A stretch of 64,000 nt of DNA from UMGS75 sp964507405. GTDB taxonomy: Bacteria; Bacillota_I; Bacilli_A; ML615J-28; CAG-313. Each line of letters starts with the position of its first letter. The stretch's first letter is position 1. The translations under genes and the position numbers were made by a program. The DNA lies in contig CAZDPJ010000005.1 in assembly GCA_964507405.1 (NCBI GenBank), positions 1 through 64,000 of the forward strand, in the 5' to 3' direction. Below the pieces are notes generated by a model. The model was not told the origin of the DNA, did no database searches, and saw only the letters and a list, made by a program, of their open reading frames with translations. This document shows, piece by piece, positions 48,749 through 58,529 of this stretch.

Positions 48749-50263
48749 ATGAAAAAAGAAAATATTATTATTGAATTAATAAATGTAAATAAAGAATTTG
48801 ATGAAACTTTAGCTGTTGAGAATTTTAATTTATATGTTAATAAAGGTGAATTTATTACATTTTTAGGCCCATCTGGTTGTGGTAAAACAACAACATTGAG
48901 AATGATTGCTGGATTTGAAATGCCAACATCTGGTAAAATATTATTAAATGGTGAAGATATAACTAATCTTCCTCCATATAAAAGACCAGTTAATACTGTT
49001 TTTCAACGTTATGCTTTATTTCCTCATTTAGATGTCTATGATAATGTTGCATTTGGTTTAAAAATAAAGAAAGTGCCAACAAAAGTAATAGGAAAAAATG
49101 GTAAGGAAAAAATAGTAATGAAGAAATTATCAAGAGCTGAAATTGATGAAAAAGTTCGTAAAGCTCTTAAGATAGTTGACTTAGAAGAATTTGAATGGCG
49201 TGATATTTCCACTTTATCTGGTGGTCAACAACAACGTATTGCTATTGCTAGAGCTATTGTAAATGAACCAGAAATCTTATTATTAGATGAACCACTAGGT
49301 GCATTAGACTTAAAAATGAGAAAAGAAATGCAAATTGAATTAAAAGAAATGCATAAAAAATTAGGTATTACTTTTATTTATGTAACGCATGACCAAGAAG
49401 AAGCATTAACAATGTCTGATACGATTGTTGTTATGAAAGATGGAATGATTCAACAAATCGGAACACCTGAAGATATTTATAACGAGCCTAAAAATGCATT
49501 TGTTGCTGACTTTATTGGTGAAAGTAATATTTATGAAGGTACTATTATTGGAAATAAGAAAGTTAGATTTTTAAATAAAGCATTTGATTGTGTTGATGAA
49601 TTTCCAATAAATGAAAAAGTAGATGTTGTAATTAGACCTGAAGACTTTATCTTAGATGAAGAAGGCAAAGGTACTGTTGATGGATATTTAACCTCTAAAG
49701 TATTTAAGGGTGTTCATTATGAATATACAATGATGGTTGGTAGATATGAAGTTATTATTCAAGATACTAGAAATTTACCTATTGAATGTAAGGCAAGTAT
49801 TAGAGTTGCTCCTGATAATATCCAAATTATGAATAAGGAATTTGTTAGTAATTTCTATGAAGCATATTTAGACAAGAATAATCAAGTAGTTATTGCTGGG
49901 GCTCCATTTGAATGCAATATTTGTCAATTGTTACCTAGTTCTTCAATTGATGAAGAAGGATACTTAGTAGATAAAAATGGTGTAAAATATGATTTAACAG
50001 ATGCATCAGTTAAAGCTGAAATTGGCTTAAAAGATATTGAAATTATTGATAATGAAGAAGATGGAAATGTAGCTGGTGAAATTATTTCATTAATATATAA
50101 AGGTGACCACTATCAAGTTATTATTAGAACCGAAGATGATGAAGACTTTGTTGTCGATACAGAATATTTATGGAATGAATTTGACCGTGTTAGTGTAAAG
50201 GTTGATCCTAATAAGATTAAACTAACTCTTAAAGGAGAAATTAAATCATATGTTAAAGAGTAG
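48749..50263 (+). CDS. potA: Spermidine/putrescine importer ATPase, C-terminally extended
   Basis: The ATPase domain has GPSGCGKTT (about 38-46), VFQRYALFPHL (Q-loop), LSGGQQQR and ILLLDEPLGAL, all intact. A loop around residues 108-130 (KVIGKNGKEKIVMKKLSR) is inserted into the family sequence. The C-terminal half (about 255-504) contains a TOBE-like domain and a second similar region (about 430-500, GEIISLIYKGDHYQVIIRTED). PotA is usually about 350-380 residues, so this one has roughly 130 extra. Its end overlaps the start of potB. Confidence 0.9.
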   Translation: MKKENIIIELINVNKEFDETLAVENFNLYVNKGEFITFLGPSGCGKTTTLRMIAGFEMPTSGKILLNGEDITNLPPYKRPVNTVFQRYALFPHLDVYDNVAFGLKIKKVPTKVIGKNGKEKIVMKKLSRAEIDEKVRKALKIVDLEEFEWRDISTLSGGQQQRIAIARAIVNEPEILLLDEPLGALDLKMRKEMQIELKEMHKKLGITFIYVTHDQEEALTMSDTIVVMKDGMIQQIGTPEDIYNEPKNAFVADFIGESNIYEGTIIGNKKVRFLNKAFDCVDEFPINEKVDVVIRPEDFILDEEGKGTVDGYLTSKVFKGVHYEYTMMVGRYEVIIQDTRNLPIECKASIRVAPDNIQIMNKEFVSNFYEAYLDKNNQVVIAGAPFECNICQLLPSSSIDEEGYLVDKNGVKYDLTDASVKAEIGLKDIEIIDNEEDGNVAGEIISLIYKGDHYQVIIRTEDDEDFVVDTEYLWNEFDRVSVKVDPNKIKLTLKGEIKSYVKE

Positions 50264-51053
50264 ATTTCATTTTTCCCGTAAGATGCTTGCAATACCTTAT
50301 GGTTTATTTTTATGCTGCTTTGTTGTAGTTCCTTTAATATTAGTTGTATATTTTGCATTTACTGATGTTGATGGACATTTTACATTTGACAATGTCATTG
50401 ATTTTTTTAGTGATTCAACTAATATTAATACTTTATTAATTAGTTTATTAATAGGAGTCGGAAATACAGCTATTTGTTTAATTATTGGTTATCCAATTGC
50501 TTATATTATTGCTAAAAAAGAGAATAAAATGAGTTTTATCTTAATTCTTTTATTTGTAATGCCGATGTGGATTAACTTCGTCCTTCGTACAGCCGCAACT
50601 CGTGATTTACTAACATGGATTGGAATAAGTGGTGGCGAACACCCATATCTTGCGACGATGATTGGTATGGTATATAATTATTTACCTTTTGTTATTTTAC
50701 CTCTTTATACTACGATGATTAAAATGGACCGTAGTCAAATTGAGGCTTCAATGGATTTAGGTGCAAATCCAGTTCAAACATTTGTTAAAACAATTATTCC
50801 AATGACATTACCTGGTATTATTTCAGCAATATCAATGGTATTTATGCCGACAATGTCATCTTATGTTATAAGTGATGTATTAGGTGAAAGAAAAATATCA
50901 TTAATAGGAAATATTATTCAAACATATTTTGATCAAATTATGTGGAATATGGGTAGTTTAGTCGCATTAATAATGATGATTTTTATCTTTATTGGTATGT
51001 TTATTACTAGAAATAATCAAAAAGAAGAATTATCTAGAGGAAATTTATGGTAG
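50250..51053 (+). CDS. potB: Spermidine/putrescine importer permease PotB
   Basis: A 267-residue permease with six hydrophobic segments. The coupling loop ASMDLGANPVQTFVKTIIPM (about 171-190) contacts PotA. Its ATG lies inside potA (AAAGGAG upstream), indicating translational coupling. It pairs with PotC to form the membrane channel for polyamines. Confidence 0.9.
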   Translation: MLKSRFHFSRKMLAIPYGLFLCCFVVVPLILVVYFAFTDVDGHFTFDNVIDFFSDSTNINTLLISLLIGVGNTAICLIIGYPIAYIIAKKENKMSFILILLFVMPMWINFVLRTAATRDLLTWIGISGGEHPYLATMIGMVYNYLPFVILPLYTTMIKMDRSQIEASMDLGANPVQTFVKTIIPMTLPGIISAISMVFMPTMSSYVISDVLGERKISLIGNIIQTYFDQIMWNMGSLVALIMMIFIFIGMFITRNNQKEELSRGNLW

Positions 51054-51069
51054 ACATTGGAGGTAAAAA

Positions 51070-52176
51070 ATGAAATTATTGTTATTAATTTTAATACTTA
51101 GTATTGTTTTATTTTTATCCATTGTTGTGCTTGAAATTATTTCTAAATCACGTCATAATAAAATTAAAGGAAAAACATTTAAATCATCTAATCGCATTAA
51201 TTTAAAAGAATATTATAAATCTAATATTTCAAAATTAAATAATGAACCATTTGAAGAAGAAGTAATACAAGAAAAAGTTTTAGTGAAAGAAAACATTAAA
51301 CCAGAGAAAAAGGTTAAAGTAAAAAAAGAAAAATCATATAATCCTAAAAAAAGTAAAAAGACTGGCACTATTTTAAAAAAGTCTTATGTTTATTTAATGC
51401 TTTTTATAATGTATGCGCCGATCTTGCTACTTATTTTATTTAGTTTCTCTGATGCTCAATTAATTGATTTCAAATTATGGACTAAATTTACAGGTGAATT
51501 ATATGAGAAACTATTTAAAAATACGGAGATAATGATTGCACTTAGAAATACGTTTATAGTCGCTATTTCCGCAGCGATTATTTCCACGATAATTGGTACT
51601 TTAGGCGGCATAGGTATTTTCTATAGTAAAAAACGTGTTAGAAAAACATATGAACTTATTGGACAAATACCAATTTTAAACCCTGAAATTGTTACGGCTT
51701 TATCTTTAAGTATTTTAGTTGTTGCTTTAGGAATTGGCTTTAATTTCTTTACTTTATTAATTGGTCACGTTGTATTAACTATTCCATTTGTAGTTTTAAG
51801 TATTACCCCAAAATTAAAACAACTTGATTCTAATGTATATGAAGCTGCCCTTGACTTAGGTGCGAAACCTTCTGTTGCTCTTCGTAAAGTAATTATTCCT
51901 GAAATTATGCCGGGAATCTTATCGGGGTTTATTTTATCAATTACTCTTTCTCTTGATGATTATATCATAACTGCTTTTACTAAAAATTCATCATTTACAA
52001 CATTAAGTACTTACATTTATGGTTCAACATCTAAAAAAGGTAATTTACCACCTGAACTTAGAGCTCTAACTACATTATTATTTGTAGGTACTCTCCTTGT
52101 TTTAATCTTAATTAATTTATATAATAATCGTCAATTAAAACGTAGAGGAGGATTAACAAATGAAAAGAAACACTAA
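51070..52176 (+). CDS. potC: Spermidine/putrescine importer permease PotC, with N-terminal extension
   Basis: Residues from about 100 onward form a normal six-helix permease with coupling loop AALDLGAKPSVALRKVIIPE (about 258-277). Ahead of it lies an extra membrane helix (about 2-24) and a Lys/Glu-rich linker (about 25-100, for example KVKVKKEKSYNPKKSKK). The extension is not found in standard PotC and would add a cytoplasmic tail. GGAGG precedes the ATG. It overlaps potD by 17 bases. Confidence 0.9.
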   Translation: MKLLLLILILSIVLFLSIVVLEIISKSRHNKIKGKTFKSSNRINLKEYYKSNISKLNNEPFEEEVIQEKVLVKENIKPEKKVKVKKEKSYNPKKSKKTGTILKKSYVYLMLFIMYAPILLLILFSFSDAQLIDFKLWTKFTGELYEKLFKNTEIMIALRNTFIVAISAAIISTIIGTLGGIGIFYSKKRVRKTYELIGQIPILNPEIVTALSLSILVVALGIGFNFFTLLIGHVVLTIPFVVLSITPKLKQLDSNVYEAALDLGAKPSVALRKVIIPEIMPGILSGFILSITLSLDDYIITAFTKNSSFTTLSTYIYGSTSKKGNLPPELRALTTLLFVGTLLVLILINLYNNRQLKRRGGLTNEKKH

Positions 52177-53641
52177 GTTTATTTTTGCTTTAATTCTAGT
52201 ATTAATGTGTTGTTTTACACTAACAAGCTGTAAAAAAGAAACAACATATGATAAAGATGTTTTAAGAATATATAATTGTCAAGATTATATTGATGAAGGT
52301 CTTGATAGTGATACAGGAGAAAAAGTAGGAGATTCAGTTATGGAATCTTGGAAAAAAGATTTTGAAATGCGTCATCCGGGAAGAACAGTATCGGTTGTTT
52401 ATGATACATTTGAAACTCCTGAATATATGCTAAATCAAATAAAAACTGGTAAAAAGTTTGACCTTATTTGTCCTTCTGACTATACAATTCAAAAAATGAT
52501 TAAAGATGATATGTTAGAAAAATTTGATGATGGTGCTTTAGAAGGTGAAAATAATTATTTAGATAATGCATCTCCATATTTAATTGATTTATTTGAAGAA
52601 AATGACTGGACTGATTATGCCGCATGTTATATGTGGGGTACCCTTGGTATTATCTATAATCAAGATATTGTTAGGGAAGAAGATGTAAAACATTGGAATG
52701 CAATGTGGAATGAAAAATATAAAGGTATCGCAACGGCGAAAGATAGTGTTCGTGACACCTATTTTATGGGGGTTATGTATGTTCATCAAGAAGAACTTCT
52801 AAAATATCGTGATGAATATTTAAATGGGGAAATTACGGAAAAAGAATATAATGAGAAAATCAATGAAATCGCTAATTTAACGGATGATGATACTATTGAA
52901 TCTGTTCGTATTGAATTAAGAAAACTAAAGAATAATATTTTTGGTTTAGAAGTAGATAGTGGAAAAAGTGATATTATTACTGGAAAAATAGCGATGAGTC
53001 TTGCTTGGAGTGGTGATGCCGTATACTCAATGGATCTTGCTGAAGAAAAAGGAGTAACTCTTGCCTATTCAGTTCCAGATGAAGGTAGTAATGTATGGTT
53101 TGATGGTTGGTGTATGCCAAAAGGTGCTAATAAAGAACTAGCTCAAGATTTTATTAATTTTGTTTCAAGACCTGAAATTGCAGCTCGTAATATGGATGTA
53201 ACTGGATATACAAGTGCTATTGTTGGTAATGATATATTTGATCTTGTTAATGACTGGTATTCATCTGATGAAGAAGATGGTACGCTTGTTGATTTAACAT
53301 TCTTCTTTGGTGATTCAGTGTATGATGAAGTTGATGAAGAAGGAAATGTTATTGAAAGATTAACTGATGGCAAAGTTATCATTAGAACATCTGAACTTGG
53401 ACGTCAATTTTCAACACAATATCCAGATCAAGATGTTCTTAATCGATGTGGTGTTATGAGAGATTTTGGAGACCAAAATAAAAAAGTATTAAGAATGTGG
53501 ATGAATTTTAAGAGCAATTCATTAGAACCTGCTGTTATTGTTCTTTTAGTAATCCTTGCTTTAATCGTAATTGTAGTGTATTCTATTTTCTTAATTAAAA
53601 AGATTAATAAAAAACGTCGTATTAAGATGTATCGTAAATAG
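52160..53641 (+). CDS. potD: Polyamine-binding lipoprotein PotD with extra C-terminal membrane helix
   Basis: The signal peptide ends in a lipobox LTSC (about residue 22), followed by a periplasmic-binding fold: LRIYNCQDYIDEG, YDTFETPEYMLNQIKTG, DLICPSDYTIQKMIKD and WFDGWCMPKGANKELAQDFI. After the binding domain comes a second membrane anchor (about 462-482, PAVIVLLVILALIVIVVYSI) and a basic tail. PotD proteins are normally held by the lipid only. The overlap with potC indicates coupling, and a terminator follows. Confidence 0.88.
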   Translation: MKRNTKFIFALILVLMCCFTLTSCKKETTYDKDVLRIYNCQDYIDEGLDSDTGEKVGDSVMESWKKDFEMRHPGRTVSVVYDTFETPEYMLNQIKTGKKFDLICPSDYTIQKMIKDDMLEKFDDGALEGENNYLDNASPYLIDLFEENDWTDYAACYMWGTLGIIYNQDIVREEDVKHWNAMWNEKYKGIATAKDSVRDTYFMGVMYVHQEELLKYRDEYLNGEITEKEYNEKINEIANLTDDDTIESVRIELRKLKNNIFGLEVDSGKSDIITGKIAMSLAWSGDAVYSMDLAEEKGVTLAYSVPDEGSNVWFDGWCMPKGANKELAQDFINFVSRPEIAARNMDVTGYTSAIVGNDIFDLVNDWYSSDEEDGTLVDLTFFFGDSVYDEVDEEGNVIERLTDGKVIIRTSELGRQFSTQYPDQDVLNRCGVMRDFGDQNKKVLRMWMNFKSNSLEPAVIVLLVILALIVIVVYSIFLIKKINKKRRIKMYRK

Positions 53642-53646
53642 AATAG

Positions 53647-53677
53647 AAGGAAGTTGGAAAACCAATTTCCTTTTTTA
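53647..53677 (+). terminator. Rho-independent terminator of the pot operon
   Basis: AAGGAAGTTGG pairs with CCAATTTCCTT (one G-T) and is followed by six Ts. Confidence 0.85.
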
Positions 53678-53724
53678 TTTTAGGTTTTACTATTATTTTT
53701 TACAAGTATTATAGTTCTGTTTGT

Positions 53725-53753
53725 TTGCTTTTTTTTAATATTTTTGTTATAAT
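53725..53753 (+). promoter_or_regulatory. SigA-type promoter of hisS-aspS
   Basis: TTGCTT (53725-53730) and TATAAT (53748-53753) are 17 bases apart, just upstream of the T-box leader. Confidence 0.75.
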
Positions 53754-53760
53754 AATACAA

Positions 53761-53915
53761 GTATTAATCGTTTTGTTTTTCGTTTGGAGTGCTCTGACAA
53801 TGCATGAGAAAAACCGTAATTACTGCGTTAAAGGAATAGAGAGTGGAAAATCCAAACTAGGGTGGTACCGCGTAAAAATATAAAAGTTTTTGCGTCCCTA
53901 GAGGCTTTTTCTGTT
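53761..53915 (+). ncRNA. T-box leader of hisS-aspS
   Basis: The conserved T-box AGGGTGGTACCGCG (53860-53873) would bind the free tRNA end and form the antiterminator. It lies within a terminator (CTAGGG and CGCGTAAAAA with TTTTTGCG and CCCTAG, then a T run to 53915). Uncharged tRNA would keep hisS-aspS on. Stem I (about 53761-53827) is short. The specifier is not certain: GAC (53796-53798, Asp) and CAT (53803-53805, His) are both in it. Confidence 0.88.
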
Positions 53916-53956
53916 TTTTTATATATAGAATTATTTAATGAAAGGAAGTAAATAAT

Positions 53957-55213
53957 ATGCGCGTAACTAGAATGAAAGGAACTCTTGACTTTTTTGATGA
54001 AGGAGCTTTAAAATATCAATTTTTAGAAGATAAAGCAAAAATTATTTGTCAAAGATTTGGTTTTACTAATATTATAACCCCAATATTTGAAGCAACTGAA
54101 TTATTTCAACGAGGTGTCGGTGAAGGTAGTGATATTGTTTCTAAAGAAATGTATACCTTTTTAGACAAAGGGGAAAGATCAATTACATTACGTCCTGAGG
54201 GTACAGCATCAGTAACAAGAGCTTATGTAGAAAATAAATTATATGCAACTCCTGGCTTAAAGAAATATTATTATTTTGGACCAATGTTTAGATATGAACG
54301 TCCTCAAGCTGGTAGATATCGTCAATTTACCCAATTTGGGATTGAAGCACTTGGTGCGGGCAGTAGTTATTTAGATGCTGAAATAATTAATCTTGCTTCT
54401 AGTTTTTTAAAAGAAATTGGTTTCGAAAATTTAAAGGTATTAATTAATAATATTGGTAGTGGTGAAAGTAGAAAACAATATGAAGAAGCACTAAAATCAT
54501 ATTTTGCTAATCATTTAGATGAATTATGCGATGACTGTAAAGTTCGTTTTAACAAAAATCCATTAAGAATGCTTGATTGTAAAGTTGATAAAGAAAATCC
54601 AATTATGAAAAATGCACCTAGCATTTTAGATTATTTAACTGAAGATGATAAAGCATATTTTAATGAAGTATGTCATATTCTAGATGAGTTAAACATTAAA
54701 TATGAAATTAGTGATCGTTTAGTAAGAGGACTCGACTATTACACTAATGTTGTATTTGAATTCATTTATGATGATCCTTCATCTTCAATAAATGGTATTG
54801 CGGTGCTTGCTGGCGGTAGATATAATGGTCTTGCTAAAGAACTTGATGGACCTGATACGGAAGCAATTGGGTTTGCTTGTGGTGTTGAACGTTTAATTAT
54901 TGCCTTAGATGAATTAGGTAAGTTTAATAATATTAAGCCAGATGCATTATTCCAAGTAATTACTATTGGTGAAAATGCTAAAATTGAAGGTATTAAGCTA
55001 GCTAATGAAATTAGAAAGTTAAATCATTATGTTGAAATTGATTATTTAAATCACAATTTAAAACCTCAATTTAAACTTTCTGACCGTTGTCATGCTAAAT
55101 ACTTAATCATGATGGGTGAAGATGAAATTAAATCTAATAAATATCGAGTTAAAAATACACAAACACAAACTGAAGAAATTCTATCAAAAGAAGAAATATT
55201 AAAATTAAAATAA
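53957..55213 (+). CDS. hisS: Histidyl-tRNA synthetase
   Basis: It charges tRNA-His. The class II motifs are present: RPEGTASVTRAYVENKL, motif 2 MFRYERPQAGRYRQFTQFG, the histidine-binding LVRGLDYYTNVVFEF, and motif 3 with GFACGVERL. The C-terminal anticodon-binding domain begins about residue 325. The 418-residue length is normal. A T-box leader controls it. aspS follows after 12 bases, as in Bacillus. Confidence 0.96.
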   Translation: MRVTRMKGTLDFFDEGALKYQFLEDKAKIICQRFGFTNIITPIFEATELFQRGVGEGSDIVSKEMYTFLDKGERSITLRPEGTASVTRAYVENKLYATPGLKKYYYFGPMFRYERPQAGRYRQFTQFGIEALGAGSSYLDAEIINLASSFLKEIGFENLKVLINNIGSGESRKQYEEALKSYFANHLDELCDDCKVRFNKNPLRMLDCKVDKENPIMKNAPSILDYLTEDDKAYFNEVCHILDELNIKYEISDRLVRGLDYYTNVVFEFIYDDPSSSINGIAVLAGGRYNGLAKELDGPDTEAIGFACGVERLIIALDELGKFNNIKPDALFQVITIGENAKIEGIKLANEIRKLNHYVEIDYLNHNLKPQFKLSDRCHAKYLIMMGEDEIKSNKYRVKNTQTQTEEILSKEEILKLK

Positions 55214-55225
55214 GAGGTGACTTAT

Positions 55226-56977
55226 ATGCTTAGAACAGCAAATAATAATGAATTAAGGATTCAAAATGTTGGTGAAACCCATACCCTTGTTGGATGGGTT
55301 AGTAAAAAAAGAAATTTAGGTGGTCTTGTTTTTATTGATTTAAGAGACCGTTATGGTATTACACAATTGGTTGTATATCCTGATTCTTCATTTTATGAAG
55401 AGGCAATTTCTGTAAAAAATGAATATGTAATCAAAGCAACTGGGTTAGTTCATGAACGTGAAAGTAAGAATAGTAGTCTTGAAACTGGTGATATAGAATT
55501 AAAAGTTGCAGAATTACAAATTTTAAGTACTTCCGAACAACCACCATTTTTAATTCAAGATGATACTGATGCACTTGAAGATTTACGTATGAAATATCGA
55601 TATTTGGACTTACGTAGACCTTGTATGCAAAAAAACTTTATTTTACGTCATAAAGTTACAATGGCTATTAGAAATTATTTTGATAATCTAGATTTTATTG
55701 AAATTGAAACTCCTGTATTAGGTAAATCTACTCCCGAAGGTGCACGTGACTTTTTAGTTCCATCAAGAGTACATCAAGGTTCTTTCTATGCTTTACCTCA
55801 ATCTCCACAATTATATAAACAATTATTAATGGTTGCTGGATTTGAAAGATATTTCCAAATAGTTAAATGCTTTAGAGATGAAGATTTAAGGGCAGATAGA
55901 CAATTAGAATTTACACAAGTTGATGTTGAAATGAGTTTTATTGACGAGGCTGATATTTATTCATTAATTGAAGGCTTAATTAAGAAAGTATGGAAAGATA
56001 CAATTAATGTTGATGTAGAAACTCCTTTTATTCGCCTTCCTTATGATGTTTGTATGAATAAATACGGTAGTGATAAACCAGATACTAGATTTGAAATGTT
56101 TTTAACTGATTTTTCTAATTGGGCAAAGAAAGTAGATTGTGGTATTTTTAAATCAAATTTTGAAAATAATGGTGTGGTTAAAGGTATAATTGTTAACGAT
56201 GCTGCAACTAAATATTCACGTAAAGAAATAGACCGTTTAACAGAATTTGCTAAAAAATATCATGCTAAAGGCTTAATTTGGTTAAAATATGAAAATGGTA
56301 ATTTCAGTGGTTCGATTGCTAAATTTATTAGTGAAGAAGCAGCTAAAGAATTAGTTGAAACATATAATATTAAAGAAAATGATATGATTTTACTAGTTTG
56401 TGATAAACTTGAAAACTGTAATTTTGCTTTAGGCGGTTTAAGATGTTTAGTAGCTAAGGAAATGAATATGATTGATGAATCATTATTTAATTTCTTATGG
56501 GTTGTTGATTGGCCATTATTTGAATATAGTGAAGAAGAAGGACGATATGTTGCAGCTCATCATCCATTTACTTCTCCTAAAGATGGTGATGAAGATCGAA
56601 TGATTTCTAATCCGGAACTATGTAAAGCTAAAGCATATGATATTGTATTAAATGGTTATGAATTAGGTGGAGGTAGTATCCGTATTCATGATCAAGAAAC
56701 TCAAAAGAAGATGTTTAAAGCAATTGGTTTAAGTGATGAAGAAGTACAACGTCAGTTCTCATACTTTGTTAATGGATTAAAATATGGTACTCCTCCTCAT
56801 GGTGGTCTTGCCATTGGACTTGACCGCTTAGTTATGCTTCTTACTCATAATTCTAATTTAAGAGAAGTTATTGCTTTCCCTAAAGCTGCTAGTGCTAAAT
56901 GTTTAATGAGTGAAGCTCCTACTGTAGTTGATGACAAACAATTAAAAGAATTAGGTCTAAGTGTAAATAAAAAATAG
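55226..56977 (+). CDS. aspS: Aspartyl-tRNA synthetase
   Basis: It charges tRNA-Asp. The N-terminal OB-fold has HTLVGWVSKKRNLGGLVFID. The catalytic core has SPQLYKQLLMVAGFERYFQI, the motif 2 CFRDEDLRADRQLEFTQVDV and motif 3 GLAIGLDRLVMLL, with the bacterial GAD insertion (about 290-410). ATG 55226 is chosen because GAGGTGAC overlaps the earlier GTG at 55217. The dCMP deaminase gene starts nine bases after its stop. Confidence 0.96.
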   Translation: MLRTANNNELRIQNVGETHTLVGWVSKKRNLGGLVFIDLRDRYGITQLVVYPDSSFYEEAISVKNEYVIKATGLVHERESKNSSLETGDIELKVAELQILSTSEQPPFLIQDDTDALEDLRMKYRYLDLRRPCMQKNFILRHKVTMAIRNYFDNLDFIEIETPVLGKSTPEGARDFLVPSRVHQGSFYALPQSPQLYKQLLMVAGFERYFQIVKCFRDEDLRADRQLEFTQVDVEMSFIDEADIYSLIEGLIKKVWKDTINVDVETPFIRLPYDVCMNKYGSDKPDTRFEMFLTDFSNWAKKVDCGIFKSNFENNGVVKGIIVNDAATKYSRKEIDRLTEFAKKYHAKGLIWLKYENGNFSGSIAKFISEEAAKELVETYNIKENDMILLVCDKLENCNFALGGLRCLVAKEMNMIDESLFNFLWVVDWPLFEYSEEEGRYVAAHHPFTSPKDGDEDRMISNPELCKAKAYDIVLNGYELGGGSIRIHDQETQKKMFKAIGLSDEEVQRQFSYFVNGLKYGTPPHGGLAIGLDRLVMLLTHNSNLREVIAFPKAASAKCLMSEAPTVVDDKQLKELGLSVNKK

Positions 56978-56986
56978 GTGAATTTT

Positions 56987-57466
56987 ATGGGTAAATCTAC
57001 TAATTATATTTCATGGGATGAATATTTTATGGGGGTTGCTAAGCTCTCCGCATTAAGGAGTAAAGACCCTAATACTAAGGTAGGCGCATGTATTGTTAAT
57101 ACTAAAAAAAGAATAGTTGGTATTGGTTATAATGGATTACCTTATGGATGTTCTGATGACTTTTTCCCATGGGAAAGAGAAGGCGAATTTCTAGATACGA
57201 AATATCCATATGTCGTTCATGCGGAACCAAATGCAATTTTAAATAGTACTAATAAATTAGATGATGCTACTTTATATGTTACACTTTTTCCATGTAATGA
57301 ATGTGCAAAATTAATTATACAAAGTGGTATTAAAGAAATTGTTTATATTTCTGATAAGTATAATGGTAGTAATGATAATATAGCATCAAAGAAAATGTTG
57401 GATTCAGCTGGTATAAAATATCGTAAAATCAATGATTTTGAGGTAATAGTTAAAACAAATGAATAA
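56987..57466 (+). CDS. Deoxycytidylate (dCMP) deaminase
   Basis: The enzyme converts dCMP to dUMP for thymidylate synthesis. The zinc site is complete: HAEPNAI (about 79-85, His and catalytic Glu) and PCNECAKLI (about 105-113, two Cys). The substrate segment GYNGLPYG is present. ATG 56987 follows AGGTGAA; the frame extends upstream to 56978 (GTG) without support. The next gene starts within its last eight bases. Confidence 0.9.
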   Translation: MGKSTNYISWDEYFMGVAKLSALRSKDPNTKVGACIVNTKKRIVGIGYNGLPYGCSDDFFPWEREGEFLDTKYPYVVHAEPNAILNSTNKLDDATLYVTLFPCNECAKLIIQSGIKEIVYISDKYNGSNDNIASKKMLDSAGIKYRKINDFEVIVKTNE

Positions 57467-58529
57467 ATTTTTAAAGAATAATAAAAAAATAATAATAATT
57501 TTTCTATCAATTTATTTTTTAGTTATTACTTTATCGCTTATTAAGGTGAAAAAAGATGTAATAGTACCCTCTACAGTCAATACTATAGAGGATATTATTT
57601 CTATTGAAAACGAAAGTAAATTGAATGGAAGTATTAATGTTGTTTCCGTATATAGTTATGAAAATATAAGTCTTCTTTCATATTTATTTAGTCTATTAAA
57701 CCCTTATTCTGAAATATCTGATAATGTTGAATATTATAATATTAGCAGTAAAGATTCTTATAAGGGTGGAGTTATCCAAAAACAAATTAGTATTTATAAT
57801 GCTATTATTGCGGGGTATAATGAAGCCGATTATAATATTCATTATGATTTTATTGGCTATTATGTTGATAGTGCTACTATCTATTTAGATGAAGATTTAT
57901 CAATAGGAGATTTAATTATTAGTATTAATGATGAAGTATTAACTAATGAAGTAACTCCTTCAATGATTATAAAAAAGACAACTGATAAAGACATTAAAAT
58001 GAAAATAATTAAAGATTATTATGGTGGAAATAAGAAAACATCAGAAATTATTGTTTCACCAGTTGAACAAGAATTAAATGGAAAAAAAGTATATTCATAT
58101 GGATTTAGTGCAGAAGCATTAAATATTCCTAAAATTAATGATGAGCCTAAGTTTGAAATATTATGGGATAATGTAAATAGTATTGGTCCTAGTGGTGGAT
58201 TGTTACAATCATTTTATGTTTATGAAAAACTTACAAAAGCAAAACTTTCAAATAATTTAAAAATTGCTGGAACTGGAACTATTGATGTTAATGGAAATGT
58301 TGGATTAATTGGTGGCATTAAACAAAAGATAATTACTGCTGAATTAAGTGGTATTGATGTCTTTTTTGTTCCGGTTACATCAAAAAATTATGAAAATGAT
58401 CCAACTGAAACTAATTATATTGATGCATTAAGTGGTTATAATGAATTAAAAAATCCACATATCAAATTAGTGCCAGTATGGAATTTATCTTGTATTATTG
58501 ATTATTTTGAATGTATGGGTGATAACTAA
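57459..58529 (+). CDS. PDZ/Lon-like membrane protease, YlbL-like
   Basis: A membrane helix (about 10-27) is followed by a PDZ domain (about 130-210, LDEDLSIGDLIISINDEVL) and a Lon-type protease domain (about 235-340). The catalytic Ser is in GPSGGL and the Lys in GGIKQK, as in B. subtilis YlbL, a membrane protease that has been linked to turnover of DNA-damage checkpoint proteins. Both catalytic residues are present. The N-terminal region is longer than in some relatives. It overlaps the dCMP deaminase gene by eight bases. Confidence 0.85.
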   Translation: MNKFLKNNKKIIIIFLSIYFLVITLSLIKVKKDVIVPSTVNTIEDIISIENESKLNGSINVVSVYSYENISLLSYLFSLLNPYSEISDNVEYYNISSKDSYKGGVIQKQISIYNAIIAGYNEADYNIHYDFIGYYVDSATIYLDEDLSIGDLIISINDEVLTNEVTPSMIIKKTTDKDIKMKIIKDYYGGNKKTSEIIVSPVEQELNGKKVYSYGFSAEALNIPKINDEPKFEILWDNVNSIGPSGGLLQSFYVYEKLTKAKLSNNLKIAGTGTIDVNGNVGLIGGIKQKIITAELSGIDVFFVPVTSKNYENDPTETNYIDALSGYNELKNPHIKLVPVWNLSCIIDYFECMGDN

